The notes below the pieces were generated by a model, which saw only the letters and a list, made by a program, of their open reading frames with translations, searched no databases and was not told the origin of the DNA. A stretch of DNA of 64,000 nucleotides from Clonostachys chloroleuca (taxonomy: Eukaryota; Ascomycota; Sordariomycetes; Hypocreales; Bionectriaceae), in assembly GCA_037952775.1 (NCBI GenBank), contig JBANAY010000003.1:1736001-1800000 (forward strand), given 5' to 3'. The position numbers were made by a program, and so were the translations under genes. How positions within the stretch are numbered: position 1 is the stretch's first letter; every line of letters begins with the position of its first letter. This document shows positions 1-12,900 of the stretch, in pieces.

Positions 1-3000
1 GAGCTGCTCTCATTGCTGTAGCATGTTCTCTGGTCGCACGGCAGATGTCATGCCAAACCCCAGCGAGGCCCGGCGACTCATCACCACTCAGCACTATGGG
101 CGTGCAGCCAATTCTCATCGTGAAATGGTACATCGAGACGTCTCTATTTCCATCTCTTTCTTCTTCCATTACTTTCCAAAAGTCTAGGCAGCAAATGCAG
201 GCGGCCAACTTGGCAGAGACAAGACAGTTACAGAGTGTGGACGAGAGCGTGCGAAGTAAACGAAAAACCGGGTCCAGTTGCTTTGGCCTTCGCAGTCTGA
301 CGCCGTTGAGCGTTTAGGTATTTAGGTGGCGGGTGTTGTAAGCTGCAGACCTGCAGATCGAGCCTTATTGGTTATTACCTACATACTATCTTCAAGAGTG
401 ACTTGGTGGCTATACTATCAACTACCGGCGATACGCCCTCCGTAGAGAGTGCCGAGACCTGGAGCACGTCGGTATTAGGTAGCGGGCCAAACCAGAAACC
501 AGGTTCTTCTTTTTTCCTTCCTTTTTCCCGTTCGACTGAGTGTTGCGGACGGAAAGATGCAGCAAGATCACGCATATCGAACGCTTTTCGAACGGCCCTT
601 GGCAATGCAACAACGGGCTACTATCATGGACGGGGCCCAACCGCATCGCGGCCATGATGCATCGGCCAAAGCTACCTTGGGGAGTTATTCTAGCAGCTCA
701 CCCAGATGTAATTGTACTGTTCGAACCCTCGCACAAGGTCCGTGCCTGCAAAGACACGTTTCTCCTGCGTTCACCTCTGGGCCTGGAGTAACTCCAAAGC
801 CACAGGCGCATGAGACGCTCCCAGTCCCAGGCCCTTGAATCTATCGACCCCGTTTTGGTCAATTTTTTTTCCTTTTTTCTTTTCCTTCACCTTGCTTCTT
901 TATCTTCTCCCGCCGGGAAGGGAAATTTGCTCGTCCCTCGACCGGAAAGTGAGGCAGCTGATGATTGAGAAAACAGTGGCTGGACGGCTGGCCACATCGG
1001 GATATCTTTGCATGATGTAAGTAATAAGACAAACGCAGACAAGCCAATAGATCCTTCCAGCGCCCAATCTATAGACGCGAGAATGCGCCACACGGCCTGG
1101 CTCCTGGCGTGCGGTCACACCAGAAACTCTCTGTATCATCAGCATCCGCAGTAAACAATCCGGGCCCCTCTCAGCGAAGCAGGCGGTGTTTCTGCGTGCA
1201 TCACTGCTCACTTGACAGTTCTTGCAGAGGATCACAGTTGCACGAGAAGCTCACACCTATGATCTCCCCTTCCGTACGGTCCTTTTTCACTCGCAGTGTT
1301 TGTCATTGATGCAACGAAGTCTACCCAAGAAGATAGGATTAAGACTCATCCCTTCTCTGAATACTACGTACGGTGAACATAGATAGACGGTATAGCCACC
1401 CATGGCCCAACATCCTGGGTGATGGATATTGGGTGGGCACATACAGCACATGCCAAGCATGGAAATCTGCAGCAATGGGGGCCGTTCCAGGCATATGCAC
1501 ATCATCATCTTCGTTGAGATCCCCCCCCCCCATCGATCGGACCATCCTACCTTATTCGGTCACGGCTAGGTTCTGCCCCGGACCCATCTTTAAGACGACG
1601 TTGATACAATTCATATATTGAGGGGGCCAGATGAACCGGATAGCTACTGCTACGTGCCTTCACACAGCCCGCACGCCATCTCATCTGCCCACAGAGAGTC
1701 TGATGAGAGCATTGTAGAGGCTAATGCAAGTCCCAGGTCGAGAACAGATCGGCAAAGCCATGTAGCAACTAGGAGGTAACACCCAAACCGTGGGGAAAGT
1801 CGCACAAACAGACGTGAAAGCTCGCAGTGCCAGCATGTCTAGTGACAAGGGGGCCAGGTTCATGTCATACCGTGCCTAACCTCCATGAATAAGGCTCGGA
1901 ATCTGGAAAGACACTCCATCATCTCCCGTGCCGCTTGGCTGTCGCGCGTTCGAGGCCTGAGCGTGTGAAAAGTTCTCTGATCTCTTGTTCATGCGTTTCG
2001 TTTAGTCTCTCCCATTCGCCCATCCCCTTCATCCTTCATCTCTACTTTTGGATTCCTCTGCCTTAGTCTACTGGACAGGAGGGGGTTGTAGCACATTGCA
2101 TCCAATGAGCGTGTGTGCCAGCCTCTGCCCATTGTTGTTGTGTCTCCATGTCAAGGACATGGCAGATTGCACCAGGCACCGCTTCGTCGGACAACACACA
2201 CTAATCAAGAGAAAAAAAGGACTGAACACAAGCAAGGGGCCGGCTGAACGTCAGGTAGCCGTTGGGCGGTGGACTTTGGAAGATGAGTAACTCTGCAGAA
2301 TATTCTACAAACTTTCCGACAGCGCTTTGCTCTGGTCCACGATCACTTCTCGTGGTCAAACGAGGCCCCCGGCCCAGTTAACCGCGCTCGCGGCTCTCGA
2401 AAGAGAACAACCGCCGCCCGTAGCTTCGCCTCCGTATTTCCAATGTCAGATTATGTATTTGAGCTCCGTGGCTTAGACGCACAGCATGGAACATGCTGCC
2501 AGTCTCGGCCAAAAGTGCACGTTACAGCTCCAGCACGCTGAGGAAAGAGAGAACAGAGCCCAACCACCTCATCGCTGGCACGGGAGACTGCAGACACCCG
2601 CCCATCTATACCAGATTCGAAAGCATCAACGCAGAATCCAGGCAGGCGGAGAGACAGACAGTCCACCGGCACCCGTGGCGGGTTGCTGCCTTCATGGGGG
2701 GGCAGGAAGTAGGCGGAAGGCAGCCTCATCTCAGCCTGATGTCGTGTATCCGAGATACCACACTCCCACCCCGTTGCAGGGGTCAGCCATCGAAGAGAAG
2801 GGGGTCAGGAGCCCAGCTTCCAGGTATATGGCTACGTTGCGAGGTGGCGAGCCAGGTATCCACCCCTGTCTACTCTCTGTCTGTCTCAGACAAGACGCAA
2901 CAGCAACAAGAAAGAGGATAATGCCCTTTCCTCTCGAGACCCGACTTCCCCGGGTATACAGAGTGAGCTTGGGGGGTAACCATTGGAAGCACAGCGCTTT

Positions 3001-6000
3001 GATCTCAGTCCAGCCTGTCCTCAGGTCACCATCCCAGCCAGTGTCTGATTCTAGAGCTTGGCAAGAAGTACTATCCCTCCAGACAGGATATCGAGGTCAA
3101 GAAGGTTGGAAAGACGCAACAGTGACGGACTTAATCTACTATAGCACAGTGCATTTGCTATGCTCAGATTACGGGCTGTAAAAAACAGTACATATTGCTC
3201 GTAGCCGCTCCTAGAGGACATCTTGCTTCCTCCCAAGGATACGAGGCATTCACATCCTGCGTGTTCCATCCATCCAAGCAACTTCCATGACGCTACCAAA
3301 ATGAATATCATGTACAGCCCAATACGCCACCAAGTTTCAGGTTTCAGATTAAATGCAGAAAATGCGTGCCGTTCATTCCGTGACGCCTTCATCTCAACAA
3401 AAGAAAAACCCAAGCTTGGTCTGCGTGTGAAGAGGGGGGGGTTGTGCAACCTGCGTCCGCTCAACGATTGGACACACGGCGTTCCAGAGCATCAACAAGG
3501 CCATCAGGGTGGATGAGCTGTCTGAGACCTGGGTCTCCAAGGCATAATTTACGGAGCAGAATGAGGAGAGGAGAGAAGGTAGGCAGCCGTCTGCACGGTT
3601 CTCCTCGCTGTGGTCTCTTCATGAAGCGAGGTTACGCTGGGGATGTGCCCAGAGAAGGATACTAACTCCGTCCCCATGGAGGGAGCCACGTCGATAGAGG
3701 AGCGGATAGAGGGGATGTTGTAGTTGCACTTCTGAGCTTGGTCTACATTAGACTATTCCGACGTTGGAATACTCTCCTTTGTGTGTGCTCCCATGCTGGA
3801 GAGGTGGAGAGCCACGTAGTCGCCTCCAGAGGGTTGAGGTATGTACAACAAAGTATCAATGTCTAAGGTTTATCTTCCAGTAGCTTTGATCCCTTCATGG
3901 GAGGGAAGAGGACGAGAAGGCCGCCATGGTATGCGTGATGGGCTACAACACTTTCTACACCATGTCAGATGGGTCTCCTCTCGTCACTCGATGCAGTTTG
4001 CACCATGTGTTTCCATTCTACTACGTGTATCTACCCTTTATCTCGATGATTGCCCGTCTATCGGCCAGACTTCTGCATCAAACAATCGACTATAGGGTGG
4101 GCTCAGAGGCCCTGGAGGATATGCTTGATAGAGCCCGTGGGAAGATAAGTCAATGCCCCGTGCAGAGCATCGGCCAAGCTCGCCGGCCACAGGAACAACG
4201 ACCGCTACACATGACCTTCTTGTGCTGGCCCTCCCACTGGCCTGTGCAGTCGCCTGTGAAACCCCCACCACCCGCTTGACCTGACCTAGTGCTCACCATT
4301 TGAGATCTTCGTCCGCAGCATGTCCGCCGCGGATATCTTCTTTCCGGTCTTCCCTCTCCCCTCTCTCCCCTCTCTTCATCCAACCATCATGGCTGATTTT
4401 GGGGTCCTCGCCTTGTGTGTCTAGAACAAGCAAAAGGTCCTTTCTCCTGAGGCCTAGGAATCTGTGTACCAGACCGCAGAGCACTGAGCGGGTCATGAGA
4501 GAATGGCCCCTCCCTCGTTCGTGACACCATCAACACTGATGAGGGAGGGGCAAAAGCTATCCCCGTCCACTAGATATCATACACGTCCGCTCTTGGCTCT
4601 GCACGGGGAAATCTCAAAAGCCGAGGCGGGCCATGCGATTAAGCCAGGCGCAAGAGCGAGCGAGGCCGATGCACCTCACACCCACCACCGCAGGACAACA
4701 TAGTGAGTCAAGTAGCACCGTAAGGTCTGAAACTTCCAAGGAGTAGTTGGGGCGGAGCCTTCGCGCTCCTCCTTCTCCCTCTTCCCCGGCACCACCTACC
4801 GCGCAGCATGATACGTCGCCTAGTCTTGCTATCCGGGCCCCAGCTCGTTTGGCCCGCGAGAAAGCGGCCGAGAAAAAAGATGAAGCGGGGTGCCGCGTCG
4901 GAGGAGGTCCACGCACCACGCATTACATGGCTGGGAAACCATCCTTCTGGGCTTTCACAGCATCTGGGGCGTGGTGTGGTTGCACAGCCTGGCCTGGGTC
5001 GACCCAATCCACTCTTCCAGTTGGCCAAACCCGCGGCGGAAGCAGCGGTGAGGGAAGCAGAACGGCCATAGCTCACGAAGCACCGCCGCATGCATGCCAC
5101 TCTGTCCTGTCGTGACCGGTCTGAAGGCGGAGGGGAGCAATCGGCCCCAAAAAAAACGTGGCCTGGGGCGTGTTCGTGGCCGTATGCAAGCAATCGGTTG
5201 GTTCTGCTTAGCCGTGGGAGAAGATCCTCCCATGCCAACTCAAACTGGCGCCCCTCCCCAATCCGGACCCAGGATGTCTTCCGTTTGTTTCGTCTGCTGC
5301 GAGTTACGTGGAAGGGGTGGTGGCCCGGAGGGGGTGTGCATCCTGATGAGAGGCACTACATGTTGTAGCCCGCTCTTGGGCACGAACCCCTTCCTCAGGC
5401 AGGAGATATTGCCAGGAGGTTCGTAGCGAGGCGTTGGGTCGCAATTTGAATAGGCTTTTGTGTGATGAAGCGACGCAGTTGATCGCAGACGGTCAATGCC
5501 GGGAGACTTGGCAGCCTGTAAGCACGGCACACACGAATTGCTGGGCTGGGCGCGAACCTCCGTCGTAGATTTTGAAGTTTACTTTTTCCTATAGACTGAG
5601 AGGTTGGGGGCTTGGCAGGTTTCGTGGCTGGTCGTAGAGGTGTCACTTTGCCCATGCTTAAGACAAAGGGGATAGTGATGGTAGCATCGGCTAGCCGTAT
5701 ATTCCACTGTGTCAGTTTCTGGAGATAAAGTCAGACCAGATTTTATTCCTAGCGTTTCCCTGAAGGTCTCAAGCAGCGCCATCTATTTTAATCTCCACGT
5801 GCTTTTAAGCGATTCAGATACCCTGTCCTGTCTCTCATCGGAAGAGACAGACTTTCACCCGACGAGGCTTTTTCAAAACACAATGGCACCAGGAAATGCA
5901 ACGTGTGATGGAGACGTGTGATGGGGAGAGATTCAAGGAGCTGCGCATGGTGGAAGATGCTGTGCCGGAACAACATGACCAGAGGGGCACTCGACGTCCG

Positions 6001-6304
6001 ATGCGCAGTCCTGCATGCATGCAGAGAGCTAGTCGGATTCAGCAGAACACCCACTCACCATTTTGATGAGTTGCATGAGATCATAGATGTTGGACCGTGG
6101 GTGTTTAGGGTCCCTTGCTGAGCAATCCAATGCCCTAGCAATCTCTCGTGCTGTTGTGTGTTCGGTAGGAGGGCCAGGTGGCGAGCATAACGCGGTGGAG
6201 CAGTTCATAGGTTTGTGAGGAAGTCAGCGTAGTCAAGGGGGCCGGCTAGAAGTATCATTAATTTTTGGGTATCAAATGTTGTTGGCTCTTGCAAAAATTC
6301 CAGT
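1..6304. other. Gene-poor region, no supported gene
   Basis: No reading frame here shows a recognisable domain, sensible codon use or a convincing set of spliced exons. The longer open stretches (for example 2486-3181 on plus and 4708-5238 on minus) translate to low-complexity Arg/Pro/Ser-rich text typical of unselected GC-rich DNA. The part next to 6305 should hold the 3' untranslated region of the cyclophilin gene that ends there. A small or fast-evolving gene or a non-coding RNA cannot be excluded. Confidence 0.5.
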
Positions 6305-7838
6305 CTATCTTCTCGACCGATGGCCATGATCACGTCGATTCCTATCCCGGTCTCGATCTCGGTCTCTCTGCCTGTCGTCCCCGCGGTGGCCTCGATCGTA
6401 GTCTCGCCGGCGGTCATCCTTTGAGTCTCGATAGCGATCACGACTCCTGTCTCTCCTTCGTGGGCTTCGGCTGCGTTGGTGGGGCCTATCTCCTCCTGGG
6501 CCTCTCCTTCCTCTTCCTCCTCGAGGCTCAGCCCGATCGTTTCGCTCCGGTTCCTCTTCGTGGGCTGGGCCATTTTCTCCCTTCTTATCTCCACCGGTAC
6601 GTTCGTGACGATCCTTCATCTCCTCGTTACTATACACCAGACCGTAGTCCTTACCCACGGCTCTTTCCCCCTCATTTCTGTACTGTCTGCGCTTCTCCAA
6701 ATCTCGAACACCGCCCCAACCACCACGTCCTGCGTTGACCCGACGCTTGTTGTTGGTGTCGCTCCTCCAGACATCGCTCAGCTTGCTAACACTCTGGGAG
6801 AAGTCGACGTGGATCCGCCGGTCATCGATGAGCACGCCCTGCATCTTGAAATACGCCGCCTCACAGGATGCCTTGTCCTCGTACTCGATGAAAGCATACT
6901 GAAGACTGTCGCCCGTCTTGCCGTCCCGGATCACCTCACAGCTGAGGATCTTGCCGAACCGGCCGAAAATGAGCTCTAGGTCCTCATCGCCAGTGACGGG
7001 GTTCAGCTTGCAGACGAAGAGCACATTCTCAGGGGGTTTGACCTCGGCAAATGGCAGATCACCCATCATCTCCAGCGTCAGCGCCTGGGCGTTGGCCTCC
7101 CTCTCGCGTCGTCGCTTCTCCAGCTCTGCTTCGTCGACACCATCATCCTCAAGGAGGGCCGCCTCGTCGGCGATCCTGACCGTCTTGAGCTGGGCATCTG
7201 ATGGGGGAGGGCTCGCGCTCGGCTCTCTCAAGCCAGGAGGATCAGGGTAGGGATCATCCAGAATCACTGTATGTTTTATCCTAATGTCCACAAGCGGGTA
7301 GCCCTTATCGTCCACCACAGCAGTATTGATCTTGTCCAGTGCGTCGAAACCCTCGACCACCTTGCCAAAGATGGCAGCCTTGCCGTCCAGGTAGTCGGTG
7401 TCCTCGCCAAGGGTGATGATGAATTGAGAGGCGGCAACTCGCGTTTCGGGGTCATCAGCCGACACGGGAATCGTCGCCATGCTCACGGTGCCCCTTTCGA
7501 GGTGTTTGAGCTTGGGGTGGAAGAGGGCCTGGAATGTGCGGTCGGCCGGGTTGCCGGACAGGCGACCCCATATCGAGCATCCGCCATCAGAGTCCTTGGA
7601 GAGCGGGCCAAGGGGGTCGCCGGTCTGCAGGGAGAAGTCCTTCTGGACGGAGTGGACGGGGGAGAAGTTGTAGTACTTTGTCTTGCAGAGCTTCAAGAAG
7701 CTAGGTTCGGCTGGTTAGCGTTCCCCTGCGGACAGACCAGAGGTAGGATTAGACTTACTTCTCGCATAACTTGGGCGCATGGTCGACAAGTAGGTCAATG
7801 ACAATGTCGCCAGCGGAGGTCTCGAGAAGGACAGACAT
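6305..7838 (-). CDS. cyp6: Cyclophilin-RRM protein, PPIL4 type (CYP-6)
   Basis: Two exons: 7838-7759 and 7700-6305, with a 58-nt intron (GTAAGT...CTAG). The join gives the LCENFLKLCK segment typical of PPIL4. The protein is about 491 aa, the usual length for fungal CYP-6. A cyclophilin domain fills roughly residues 1-165 and includes QTGDP and the GGCSIWG block. An RRM follows at about 240-320, with RNP2 as LFVCKL and RNP1 as LQYAFIEY. The tail is rich in Arg, Asp and Ser and resembles splicing-factor tails. In the family, PPIL4 is a nuclear protein associated with the spliceosome. The catalytic arginine of active cyclophilins (before F..Q.GD) is replaced in [13 protein letters not shown], so isomerase activity is doubtful, as known for this subfamily. 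The start is the first ATG in frame and places the beta-strand [16 protein letters not shown] correctly. Confidence 0.95.
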
Positions 7839-9491
7839 GACGTCGCTGCATCAATGTGGATGAATCTGTTGTGAGGCAGGACAGCCTTTGCGAAAAAGTT
7901 CCTATGCGCGCCGCGCCGTGATGCTCCAGCTCGAATGACGACAGTCCAGTTAAGCATTGATTATGTAAGCAGATTTTTCACTGCGGCTTATCGATAAAGC
8001 TCAGCAACATTACGTACTCTGCCTGTGGCTCAATTGTGTGGCGCGGACTCGAACCAAGCCCCATTGACTAAGGGTTGCAATCCTCGGAGAGCGGCAACGT
8101 CCGCCACCATAAAAAGCCTCCAACGTAATTTTCCTAAATACGACCCAACGAAATATCCGTAATACGAAGGGGTCCCGGTCTTGTGATAATTAGCTCGTTC
8201 TATTCATGGCCCATCACCCGTACAGGCGATTCTCCGTATCAAGCCAATTTTGCCCATCCTGTGACGAGAAAAGATAAATTACACGGGATCCCATGGAAAG
8301 GAAAAGATGCTGGAAAGCGGATGCCGGTACGTAGTTTGATCAGGCCAGCCAGCCGACATGCACCCCTCTTTCTCCGGGGTACCTATTTCGCTCTGGCGTG
8401 CAGACAGCATGCAGAGTCGTAACGTTTCCTCCTCTCTCCTCCCCCAAATGAAAATCCGGGGAATGGAGATGCCGCCAAGCCCGGTCCTGGGTTTTCTTCT
8501 TACGTACCTCTTCAGCGAAGCGAGAATGTGAACTGCTAGGCACCCCCTCCCCAGTGGTCCGTTCCAAGCTAACCGGTTCTCTTGGCCTTCTTGGGAGCCC
8601 TCATTTACGTAGCAATGGGAAAGAGCGGCATCGCAAATCCCGGGTAGAGTGTTGATCACCTCATATAAGCTTTCACCATTGCTTAGGTCCAGACTCCTGG
8701 AGATCACTAATATGTTGGGATGATAAGAACGTGAAGTGGGAAAGGGCAGTGTCGATCGCGCCGAGAATAAGCTTTCACCAGTCGAGACCAGCTCTGCCCC
8801 AGCTTGCCCGGCTCTCCGCACTTCCATTTCCAGCACACCCTCAGCAGCTCACCGACGTTAACTCGAGCAACAGGATTCACGAGACGGGGGGCAATAATGT
8901 GTGTGGGATACATGTCCCCGCGTGTGTCTATGTGCATTGTCTATGTACGAAGGTGTGGCAAGTCGATTCCTCAGCCACCTCGGCAACCGGGGTCACCAGC
9001 AATTGGTAGTGATACAAAAAAGAAGCTCGTAGTGTAGCTAAGTAGTATGTACAAATGTAGAAATCAAGACCCATGGTCACGCGCTGCATGGCGCATAGGG
9101 GTGGTGTGATGCCCCAAAAAGAAAGAGGGAGCATATTCCCCGATGGCGGAGACGTGCAACACAGCTGGTGTTGCTTCCGTTCTCCTAGTTTCAATCCAAT
9201 TCAAACCGCAATGTTAACCGCCCTCGGTGCCGCTTAATGTGTTGATCAAAATGCAACCCTGTAAACCAAAAGAACGCTATTTTAAGTCCCTTTCCGTGTT
9301 GATTGCGAACCCAATGGCAAAGGTCCTGTCCCGTATGCCATGACTTGAACTCCTGTTGTCGATGCAAAGCAATTTCGAACATAATTATGTAGTGTGAAGA
9401 ATAATGAAGCTTTGAGCGCATTGTGCTTTGTCCAATGATCAAAGAAAGAAAGGAAAGCGAAAGGTAGGAAGTAGTGAGAATGGAGAGGTGA
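7839..9491. other. Intergenic; promoter side of cyp6 and 3' side of the 9.5-kb gene
   Basis: No coding gene is supported. The part just above 7838 must contain the cyp6 promoter. A tRNA-like stretch with a good B-box lies at 8037-8107 on minus but does not fold as a normal tRNA (see findings). The rest shows no structure I can name. Confidence 0.5.
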
Positions 9492-9992
9492 TCACTCCGT
9501 TCCTGAGCTGCGTCGGCGACGACCGGAGCGCAGTTCCTTCTCAGTCTCCATGAGACGGGATTGCACCCAGAGGCGCATTGACCTGTCGCAGCGGACAGAC
9601 TCGCAGTTGAGGAGCTCAGTCAATGCGCGCTTGATGCTCTCGTTCAAGGCAAAGAGGCGCCTCTCCTCGGCGGTGATCTCGAAGAGAGTCTCTTCGTCTG
9701 GAATGGTGTCCAAGGTCTCGGTAGTTTCGTCCCAGCCACTGCAGCGAGCATGCACTCTGTGATGTCGGCGCTCGCCACTGCGGGAATGACGGCGGGAGGA
9801 GCCCGACGAGGAGACAGAAGCCGAGTATCTAGTAGGAGACGCCGAGGGCGAGCTCACCGAGCCGTAGCCGGTGTTGATGCTGAGAGCTGGGCGAATCTGG
9901 TCGAGGTGGTTGCAGAGCTCGTCGCGCTCGACTTGGAGGTCCATGTATTCCTGCATAGCCAGGGTATAGTTGTGACAGGTTGCAGCAGCCAT
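9492..9992 (-). CDS. Small conserved-looking protein, function unknown
   Basis: Single-exon frame of 166 aa from an ATG at 9992. I do not recognise a named domain. The first 40 residues look helical (MAAATCHNYTLAMQEYMDL, then a charged helix with DELCNHLDQIRP). A Ser-rich low-complexity stretch at about 45-80 follows. The C-terminal half is again helical (ITAEERRLFALNESIKRALT, then a CESVRCDRSMRLW segment) and ends in a basic Arg/Ser tail. Two predicted helical blocks around a disordered serine linker, together with normal codon use, favour a real gene. No signal peptide or membrane segment is seen. No neighbour indicates its role. Confidence 0.7.
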   Translation of the reverse strand: MAAATCHNYTLAMQEYMDLQVERDELCNHLDQIRPALSINTGYGSVSSPSASPTRYSASVSSSGSSRRHSRSGERRHHRVHARCSGWDETTETLDTIPDEETLFEITAEERRLFALNESIKRALTELLNCESVRCDRSMRLWVQSRLMETEKELRSGRRRRSSGTE

Positions 9993-12900
9993 TATGATAG
10001 ATGTGTTTCCAGTCGGAAAGTGTAGGCTTGTTGTGATATTGGGTGTTGGAGCGTTACTAACGGCACCATCGGTAAAGCATATGCCAAGCTCAAATGTGAC
10101 AGGTTGGTCTTGATTAAACGGCGATGAGACACTGTGAGAGACAGGTCGAATACGGGGTTCGGGTGGACAACGGCTAGTGTATTGTAACAGCCGAGAGGGA
10201 GCAAAGTAGGATTTTAATTCTTGGACTCGCGCTTGGTATAATGGTGAGATGGACGGTCGGAAACTTTGAGTGCTTATAAGGAATCAAGACAAGCCGCAAC
10301 GGAGCTGACAAGGCTGGATGGGTCCGAGGCAGGCAGATAGGGGCGATCGAGGAGGGTTGGATGTATTATAAGAAGTAATTTAGCTCGCTCTTTGGTCGAT
10401 GAAGACGTCGTTGGCAGGGAGAGCTGTAGTTGGAGCAATGATAAGGGGAGATTGCGAAGATCAACTATCGAAGAAGAGTGCGGACGGCAGGTACTATGTA
10501 GTACTAATATGAGACGGACTGTCGAACTTGGGCCAAGGAGCTTTTCCTTGTCGATGGGTTACAAGCAAGCTTTGGGACCCACGGCTAGTGCGTGCCAACA
10601 GGACAGGGGGGTCTGACCGGGGCTGCGATAGGTCTGAAATGAGATTGTGATGTCCCCCTGCGGTCCCCTGTCACTTGCGGCCCTGGCAAAGAGTGCCAGA
10701 CAGTGTCGATTCGGGATGTGTGCGGGCTGACCAACGGGGCGGGGATGCGATTCTTGCTGGTCTGGGTGTGATTACGAGACGGCTCTCGATTCGTCGTCGT
10801 TTGGGCGTCTTGGGCTGCTTCTGGCCGCAACGTACATGGCAATTGCACACGCGGGGACGGACAGCCCGGCTCGTCGACGTCGGCTGGCATGTAACGAGTC
10901 CAAGGACTGGCACAGAAAGAAGGTTCTCCAGGCTCGGTGGAGCCTTGCTGCATCCGATAATTCGCCAACGGCCGCTTATCCTGGTGACTGGATAAGGAAT
11001 TCTTGGCACCGAGCCTGTGCGGGCAGGCAAGTCACTTGGGCGTTGAGCGAAAATGGGCAGGAACCTGAGACTGTGGTAGCCGGTCTACACAGTAACTGAT
11101 ACGACAGCACGATACGATGGTAACTTCTTTTTTCCAGCTCCCTTCACCAAGGCGCGGAGCAAACATCCGAAGAGGCTTGGATGGCGGTTACGACGGTGCT
11201 TACGAAGACCACAATACGATAAAGTTTTACAGCAACGGCCGGTACAGCAGAGTGGCAATAAAAAAAAACAAGAGTGTTGCACCCAATAGCCGCCTAGCCC
11301 AGACAGCCAACCACAGATCGGTGTGGCAGGTGGTGGTGTGGGTGAAAATACGAAGGCGATAAGTGAATGGCAATCAACGGGACACTATCATGAGCTGCCA
11401 ACTGCCAACCCCAAAGCGAGCACCGGCTAGAGGGCAGGGAGGGGCAATATTCCCGCCATGACCACCCCGAGATATCCATCCCATCTGGCTGATCCCCATC
11501 CGCACTGGTACAGCCCGACATTTGGAGGTTGCGTGGCCACGGCAGAGGGCACGATTGGGCAGAGAGGCCACTGTCAGGCCCTCCTGCGTTGCTTTTTCAG
11601 TGGGCCAAGGACATTGTTAGCGGGCGCGTGGTCAGAGTCTGCAGCGCTTTTGCAGCAAGCTGGGGCTCTTTGAGTGGATTGTATTGCAGTGCGTGCTACA
11701 CTATTTGTCTAGGTGTGCTTTGTGTCCGGGAATGACCTAAAAATGAACGCATGTATCGGGCTGGATGGGTCAATGGCGTGCCATTGACACAATGTGATGT
11801 ATTGCCCAAAGCTAATCAAGACGGCGGTCAATAGCCGGCCCACGCCCGTCACGGACGGATGTGCGTAGGATGGAATGGCTGGGGGGTGATGCCATTGAGT
11901 CAATTCGCTTCACAGATGCCGCAAGAAACAAAAAGCAAGAAAACAGTGGTGGATTGTCAGGAGAGTTTCGGAGCGGATGATCACTTGCTACAGGCGTCGC
12001 CAAGTGAGGTGAGGCCGTATGAGGAGTACTGTACTGTACGCCTGATGCCGCCGACGAGACTCTGATCCAGATTACCCATCCCATCCTTCTCCAGCCGGTT
12101 GTACCCAGCATGCTGGAGAATGTTGCATTACGCAATAGTGAACCAGCAGCACTGAAGAAAAACTTCGCAGGGGATAGGACCCGCCGCATTTAGAGCCCCA
12201 GACTACCGCTACTAAATCGCGATTCAGTGGGAGGCTACTCATTCCTGGGAAATTAAAGATTGTGCATCGCATGCCCAAAACGGGAGCGCGCGGAAATGAA
12301 AGGCAGTTGCAATAGATGCCAATAATTGGATTGAGCTGTCACATCGTTTCCCAGGGAGATCTGAGCGGGCTATCTAGCGCCCAGCACGTTGGCAGCCATC
12401 CATCACAGCTGTGGTGGTGTGGTACCCTGGATTCGACTCGACGAGAATAACCGGGCTAACCAATTCGCATTTACCGAGTGATAAGCTCGATGCAGCAGCT
12501 CAACCTTCCCCAAGGGTCTCTTTTACCCGTTATGCTCCCCCGGGATGCCCTCCGTCCGTTCGGTTCGCCTAACGTGGCAGTCATGGGATTCCGCATCACG
12601 TTGTGATGTGATCCCATCCCGGTCCGGTGCCAGACCTGCTACACGTCTCTAACCGCACAGTACATGCGCACACATCCAGAGAGTGTGGTGATTGACCCCA
12701 AGCGTGATCGATGTGTGGGGGGTTGTCGCAGCTTACCCTCGTCGATCTCCATCGTGGGTTTCGGCCAATGCCTCGCCAGCTAAGAGAGCGGGAACGCCGT
12801 CAACGATCGCAACTTGCTCCTACTTACCGGCGCCATCCCTGCCACCTGCCCAGCAGGGCCTGGAAATTGGCACATTTTCTCCCGAACCTGGCGTCGGCCA

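Noticed and set aside
2486..3181. Open frame of 231 codons on plus
   Set aside because: Composition is low-complexity with no domain-like pattern, and another frame is open over the same stretch. Looks like chance openness.
4708..5238. Open frame of 176 codons on minus
   Set aside because: Arg/Pro/Gly-rich text with overlapping frames open on both strands, typical of GC-rich non-coding DNA.
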